The position numbers and the translations under genes are program-made. A stretch of 64,000 bases of DNA, taken from the NCBI GenBank assembly GCA_018907035.1, contig JACCIC010000001.1:7948501-8012500 (forward strand), read 5' to 3'. This document shows, piece by piece, positions 60,742 through 64,000 of this stretch (its first letter is position 1; each line of letters starts with the position of its first letter). Source of the stretch: Sycobia sp. Sy_11 (taxonomy: Eukaryota > Arthropoda > Insecta > Hymenoptera > Epichrysomallidae). The notes below the pieces were generated by a model, which saw nothing but the letters and a program-made list of their open reading frames with translations, had not been told where the DNA came from and made no database searches.

Positions 60742-61270
60742 TTCATATCTAAGCCTAATAAGACCCATACTAACCTTCTCATGTCCGACATGGTTCAACA
60801 TCAGCCCGAATTTAATGGAAAAGTTAAGAATGTTTGAAAGAAAAATGCTAAGGCGCTGCTTAAAAATGTATCGGGTATATACAGACCCATATAAAAAATG
60901 GATATCAAACTTTAAATTATATACTAAAGCCAAAATAATTAGAATCGATATCTTTATCATTAAATTAATTAGGAATTATGTAAAATCAATAGTTAACGTC
61001 AACAACCATTTGCTTAAAAAAATCCACGAGCCAAATGAGGCAGAATCTTTAACAAAAATAAATAAAGGCTACGCATCAGTAAACGAATTCAAAATTCTGG
61101 ACAAAAATAATTATATAATGAACCGTAAAGGTATCCCGATTATATACCATATACCTAGAAGAATTAGTAACAAGTGTATATATAAATATAATGACAAAAT
61201 GCCGTTGAGATTTTCAACAAAAATCACGGCGAGAGACGCCAACACTATGCGAAGATTTAAATACAACTAA
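60742..61270 (+). CDS. LINE ORF2 C-terminal fragment (partial)
   Basis: An open frame ending at a TAA at 61268-61270. It reads SLIRPILTFSCPTWFNISPN, then EKLRMFERKMLRRCLKMYR and KIIRIDIFIIKLIRNYV, the thumb and C-terminal segment of jockey-group reverse transcriptases (usual pattern YK..IRPI.TYG...WFNIS...EK.R.FERK.LR.CL). There is no RNase H. Catalytic domains lie in the missing 5' part, so it is not functional. Confidence 0.85.
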
Positions 61271-61686
61271 AAACTCATGCAAGCAAGCAAAATTAAACAG
61301 TATTAAGTCCCTGTATAAGAACTTAGCGTCTAAAATGACATGTTGTAATAATTTACTTAGAATAAAATCTTTCTTTTCGTTTGTCCTCTATTTTCTTTTT
61401 TTTTTGTTAAAATCATAAATTAGTACAGCTAGTTTTTCTCCGTTTCTTTACGAATCAACTTTTTCTAGCGACACACTTATCTAATAATTATATTGTAATT
61501 AGCGACAACTATATCTATAAGTCTCTACGTATGTAATTAATATTAAGCTTATTGTAACGAGTGTGGCTTTTATCCTATGCCACCATTTTTACTATTAATA
61601 ATATGTATTTTGGTTTTTGTTATGTTTTTTCACCATCCTGTATATGTACATAATTTTCTTGAATAAAAAGCATTTATAAAAAAAAA
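60742..61686 (+). mobile_element. 5'-truncated jockey-like LINE with poly(A) and 14-bp target duplication
   Basis: It starts inside the reverse transcriptase C-terminal region, continues through the ORF2 stop and a ~400-bp 3' untranslated region with AATAAA at 61,662, and ends in a run of A. The target duplication is perfect and the coding part is undamaged, so the insertion is recent on the timescale of this window. Confidence 0.92.
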
Positions 61687-61700
61687 AGTGTGAAATATAT
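61687..61700. repeat. target-site duplication of the LINE, right
   Basis: agtgtgaaatatat, immediately after the A run. Confidence 0.9.
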
Positions 61701-61749
61701 GCTTGAATTTGAAAATAATATATTTAATCATAATTATTATTTATTTCAT

Positions 61750-62082
61750 TATAATTCAATAATTAAATAATGATAGTTAGACTGTCCTTGCTCAGAATCT
61801 GAAATAAAAATAACAATTAGTTCAAAAACTACGATTGTCTATTGACTATATAGTTCTTGACGAAGAACCCCAGCGATTCAAAACGTTGAACGACATCGAC
61901 TTGGTGATCGCGGTGGGCGCAGTCAGATTGTCCTTTACTAACAGTAGTATTTAGACTAATTTTTATTTATATTTCGGATTCTACGGGGGTGATTATAAAC
62001 AAGAGCAGTCTGACTGTCATTAGATTAGTATAATATATTATAGTATAAGGACTGCAAGATCGATAAAAATATTTATTAATTG
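61750..62082 (+). repeat. dispersed structured repeat, composite inverted copy
   Basis: An inverted half (complement of aaggacagtctaactatcat) lies at about 61,765-61,800. The plus-strand core cttgacgaagaaccccagcg with attcaaaacgttg is at about 61,858-61,893. gggcgcagtcagattgtcct follows, then gggggtgattataaacaaga, gcagtctgactgtc and gactgcaagatcgataaaaa at about 61,985-62,078. This is the same block order as copy 2 and, in complement, the 28.5-28.8 kb copy. Confidence 0.65.
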
Positions 62083-62732
62083 AATTCAGAAAAGTCGACA
62101 TATAAGTACAATTTTCAGTTCTGAATTAGATTTTTATCAATCGCAAATTAAGGCTGGAATTATATTTTAACGAAACTGCGAGTTGTATAATACAATTTTA
62201 ACTAGTAGTTTAAGATTGTTAATTTCTTACACAAAGTGAAATTGAAATTATTCATGTCCTTATGGTAAAATTTTTAAAAAATATTTTTCCATGTCACGCA
62301 TAGTTGTAGTAAGTAATTGAAAAAGACTAAAAAATGTAGTTAATTTACAAATAAATATTAACTTCTAACAGCTGTTTCGGCTGTCAAGTCTTGTGCATTG
62401 TGTATAGATTATATAAATACATTGTACGTTGGAAGTAAGATGTTTGTTACTAATATAATCGAACGAAATTCGAACGGTCCTAACAAACAGATCAATTTAT
62501 TTAAAATGGCCAATGTTTTTAATAAAAGTCCCTGAACAGTTTTTTTTTCATCCTACTTTTATTTTCTATAAGATCGCAAGAATTATCATTAGAATTATCG
62601 AAGATACAAAAATTTTAAATCTTAGGAAATTATGAAAACTTTACTACAAACTTTCATAGTGTCATATCGTTGTAGGTATTCGGGTAATACCAAAATCTAA
62701 AGCAACACTGCAACAACGAAGGCGAAATTAAA

Positions 62733-62737
<5 letters not shown>

Positions 62738-62781
<44 letters not shown>
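62738..62781. repeat. (TA)n microsatellite
   Basis: About 44 bp of TA. Confidence 0.95.
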
Positions 62782-62783
<2 letters not shown>

Positions 62784-62837
62784 TATTTTAAAATTTTATT
62801 TCTTAAAATTGAACTAACGTCGATTGAACTAACGTCG

Positions 62838-63130
62838 ATATTAATAAATATTTTTATCAATTTTACAGTCTTTATAACATATAATAATTGTAACTATAAA
62901 ATAGCAGTTAGACTGTCCTTGTTTGCGACCACCCCCTCAGCATTCGAAATAAAAACACTACTATTAAAAAAGAAAATAAAAATGTAAAGACCAACAGTAT
63001 ATTGAGTATATTTTCTTTTTATATTATTAATTTATTTTTTATTTTTTATTTTAGTAGTAGTTTTTTTTTTTTATTTCAGATTGTACGGGGGTGATTAGGA
63101 AAATGAGTAAAAGCGATAAAAACATCTGTT
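62838..63130 (-). repeat. dispersed structured repeat, inverted pair
   Basis: The minus-strand copy ends at 62,838 with taataaatatttttatcaat and includes the complement of aaggacagtctaactgct and ggggtggtcgcaaac (to about 62,945). A plus-strand half, tttcagattgtacgggggtg ... agcgataaaaaca, lies at about 63,078-63,125. The two halves face outward, as in the 28.5-28.8 kb copy. Confidence 0.6.
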
Positions 63131-63557
63131 AGCTTAAGATTTTATTTGAATATTTCGATTAATCTTCAAAGTAGAGCTTGTAATAAGCAGGTTTGCTGAA
63201 ATCTATTTGATAAAGTTGTACGTCAAGAATCGAAACGACGGCATCCATTCCAAATAAAATTATGCTTGTACGGATTATGTGAACTTCGTGTTATTAGTCT
63301 TGTGTATTGTTACTGTATTTCCTAATCGATTTTTCAGTTTATTTAATAGCACCCTTTTATTAAAATATTCGAAAAATGTTACAGTCGATCTTCGATCGTT
63401 TGCTGATTATTATTTTAAAAATTAAAAAAACAAACTTTCATTAAATAATAAAAATCTATTAATAGTCTATTTAAAAAAGAGAAAAAAATAGACCGATTCA
63501 AAACTTTGTGTCTCTTATGTTATTATTTATATTTAACATAAAATCACAACCTCCTAC

Positions 63558-63732
63558 CTTTTCTTTCGGACCGATGCTGAAAGTCGACGATGTTGAATGT
63601 GAACTCGTACGGTCTGATCTCGTTTTCCGTGACATTCTGCGCCTCGACGAGGCCGACGACGGGGCCGACCGCGAGGAGGCAGCAGTACAACGACAACACC
63701 GAGCACCCCGCGCGGATTATCTGAAAATCCAT
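63558..63732 (-). CDS. RR-type cuticular protein, exon 1 (signal peptide and start of RR domain)
   Basis: The ATG at 63732-63730 was chosen over an upstream in-frame one because it begins a signal peptide: MDFQIIRAGC, then VLSLYCCLLAVGPVVGLV, with cleavage near residue 31-32. The upstream extension is a repeat-encoded FCFCF run. PYEFTFNIVDFQHRSERK (41-58) is the N-terminal strand of the Rebers-Riddiford domain, which is split by intron 1 in phase 1. With exons 2-4 the reading frame totals 1275 nt and 424 residues. Such proteins are secreted by epidermal cells and bind chitin in the cuticle. A TATAAA lies on the minus strand at 63961-63956, about 225 bp upstream. Which named cuticular protein it corresponds to is unknown. 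Confidence 0.86.
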
Positions 63733-64000
63733 TGCAAGCGGGCGAGACCGCGAAAAAGGTGTATTAATAAAAAAAAAACAAAAACAAAAACAAAAACAAA
63801 AAGCAACAGAAACGGGCAAAAACGAACAGGTGGGCGAGATCGGTCAAGTCAGGGGCGTGATAATTAGAGTATGTACGGGAGGTTGTGGGGGAGGTGTTTC
63901 TGGATCCTCGGAGCGACGATTTTTTTCTTCAACCGCTTTTCGTGAAAATAAAACGTTTATATTTGCCAAAAGCACAATACGCGAATTTACAACGAATATC
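63733..64000 (-). promoter_or_regulatory. upstream region of the cuticular gene
   Basis: It contains a (TTTTTG)n tract at 63,772-63,802 (plus strand aaaaac), probably in the 5' untranslated region, and the TATAAA at 63961-63956. No initiator at standard distance was seen, and the transcription start is not resolved. Confidence 0.3.

Larger units (their letters stand above)
58075..63557 (-). other. intron 1 of the cuticular gene
   Basis: A 5.5-kb intron with donor AAG|gtagga at 63558/63557. It contains a young LINE (60742-61686) and two pairs of the structured repeat (61.75-63.13 kb), a (TA)n array at 62,738-62,781, and no other gene. Confidence 0.75.

Noticed and set aside
1..64000. CRISPR arrays, bacterial operons or integrated viral segments
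   Set aside because: No regularly spaced direct repeats with unique spacers, no prokaryotic ribosome-binding layout and no viral gene set were seen. The secreted family lacks any recognised viral motif.

Overview
This window is insect genomic DNA. The evidence is spliced genes of two insect-specific cuticle-related families, an Osiris-type gene and a Rebers-Riddiford (RR) chitin-binding cuticular protein. Both sit in an AT-rich background full of mariner, R1-like and jockey-like LINE, copia, Penelope-like and hAT-like remnants. I lean towards Hymenoptera because sharp CpG-rich islands alternate with AT-rich DNA, but nothing seen proves the order.

Layout. Positions 1-31,300 are a gene-poor transposon graveyard: five different mariner insertions, a copia gag remnant, a 3-kb R1-like LINE on the minus strand, and a Penelope-like reverse transcriptase into which a mariner has jumped. 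Embedded here is a small family of secreted proteins that I cannot name. One two-exon copy on the plus strand is open (exons 23314-24028 and 25975-26414). A divergently oriented minus-strand paralogue (about 17816-16141) is a pseudogene with an in-frame stop, a frameshift and a LINE fragment in it.

Positions 31,396-44,983 are one minus-strand Osiris-type gene of 233 codons. Its two coding exons are separated by a 12.9-kb intron rich in microsatellites and CpG-rich patches. Positions 45,000-54,100 hold no gene I can support.

Positions 54,112-63,732 are a second minus-strand gene: four exons and 424 codons, an RR-type cuticular protein with a complete N-terminal chitin-binding domain and a second diverged RR-like domain in its last exon. 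In both genes the splice phases and total length close exactly. The last intron contains a fresh-looking 5'-truncated jockey-like LINE with a perfect 14-bp target duplication.

The most unusual non-coding structure is a dispersed, partly palindromic repeat family found at about 3.9, 23.1, 28.5-28.8 and 61.8-63.1 kb. It ends in a shared motif (gaccgataaaaatatttatt). Three copies carry a CTGANGA...GAAAC-like core of the kind found in Penelope-like element terminal repeats, where it can be a hammerhead ribozyme.

The Osiris-type and RR genes lie on the same strand and are both expected in cuticle-forming epidermis. The secreted family in the left third is separate from them in type and location.
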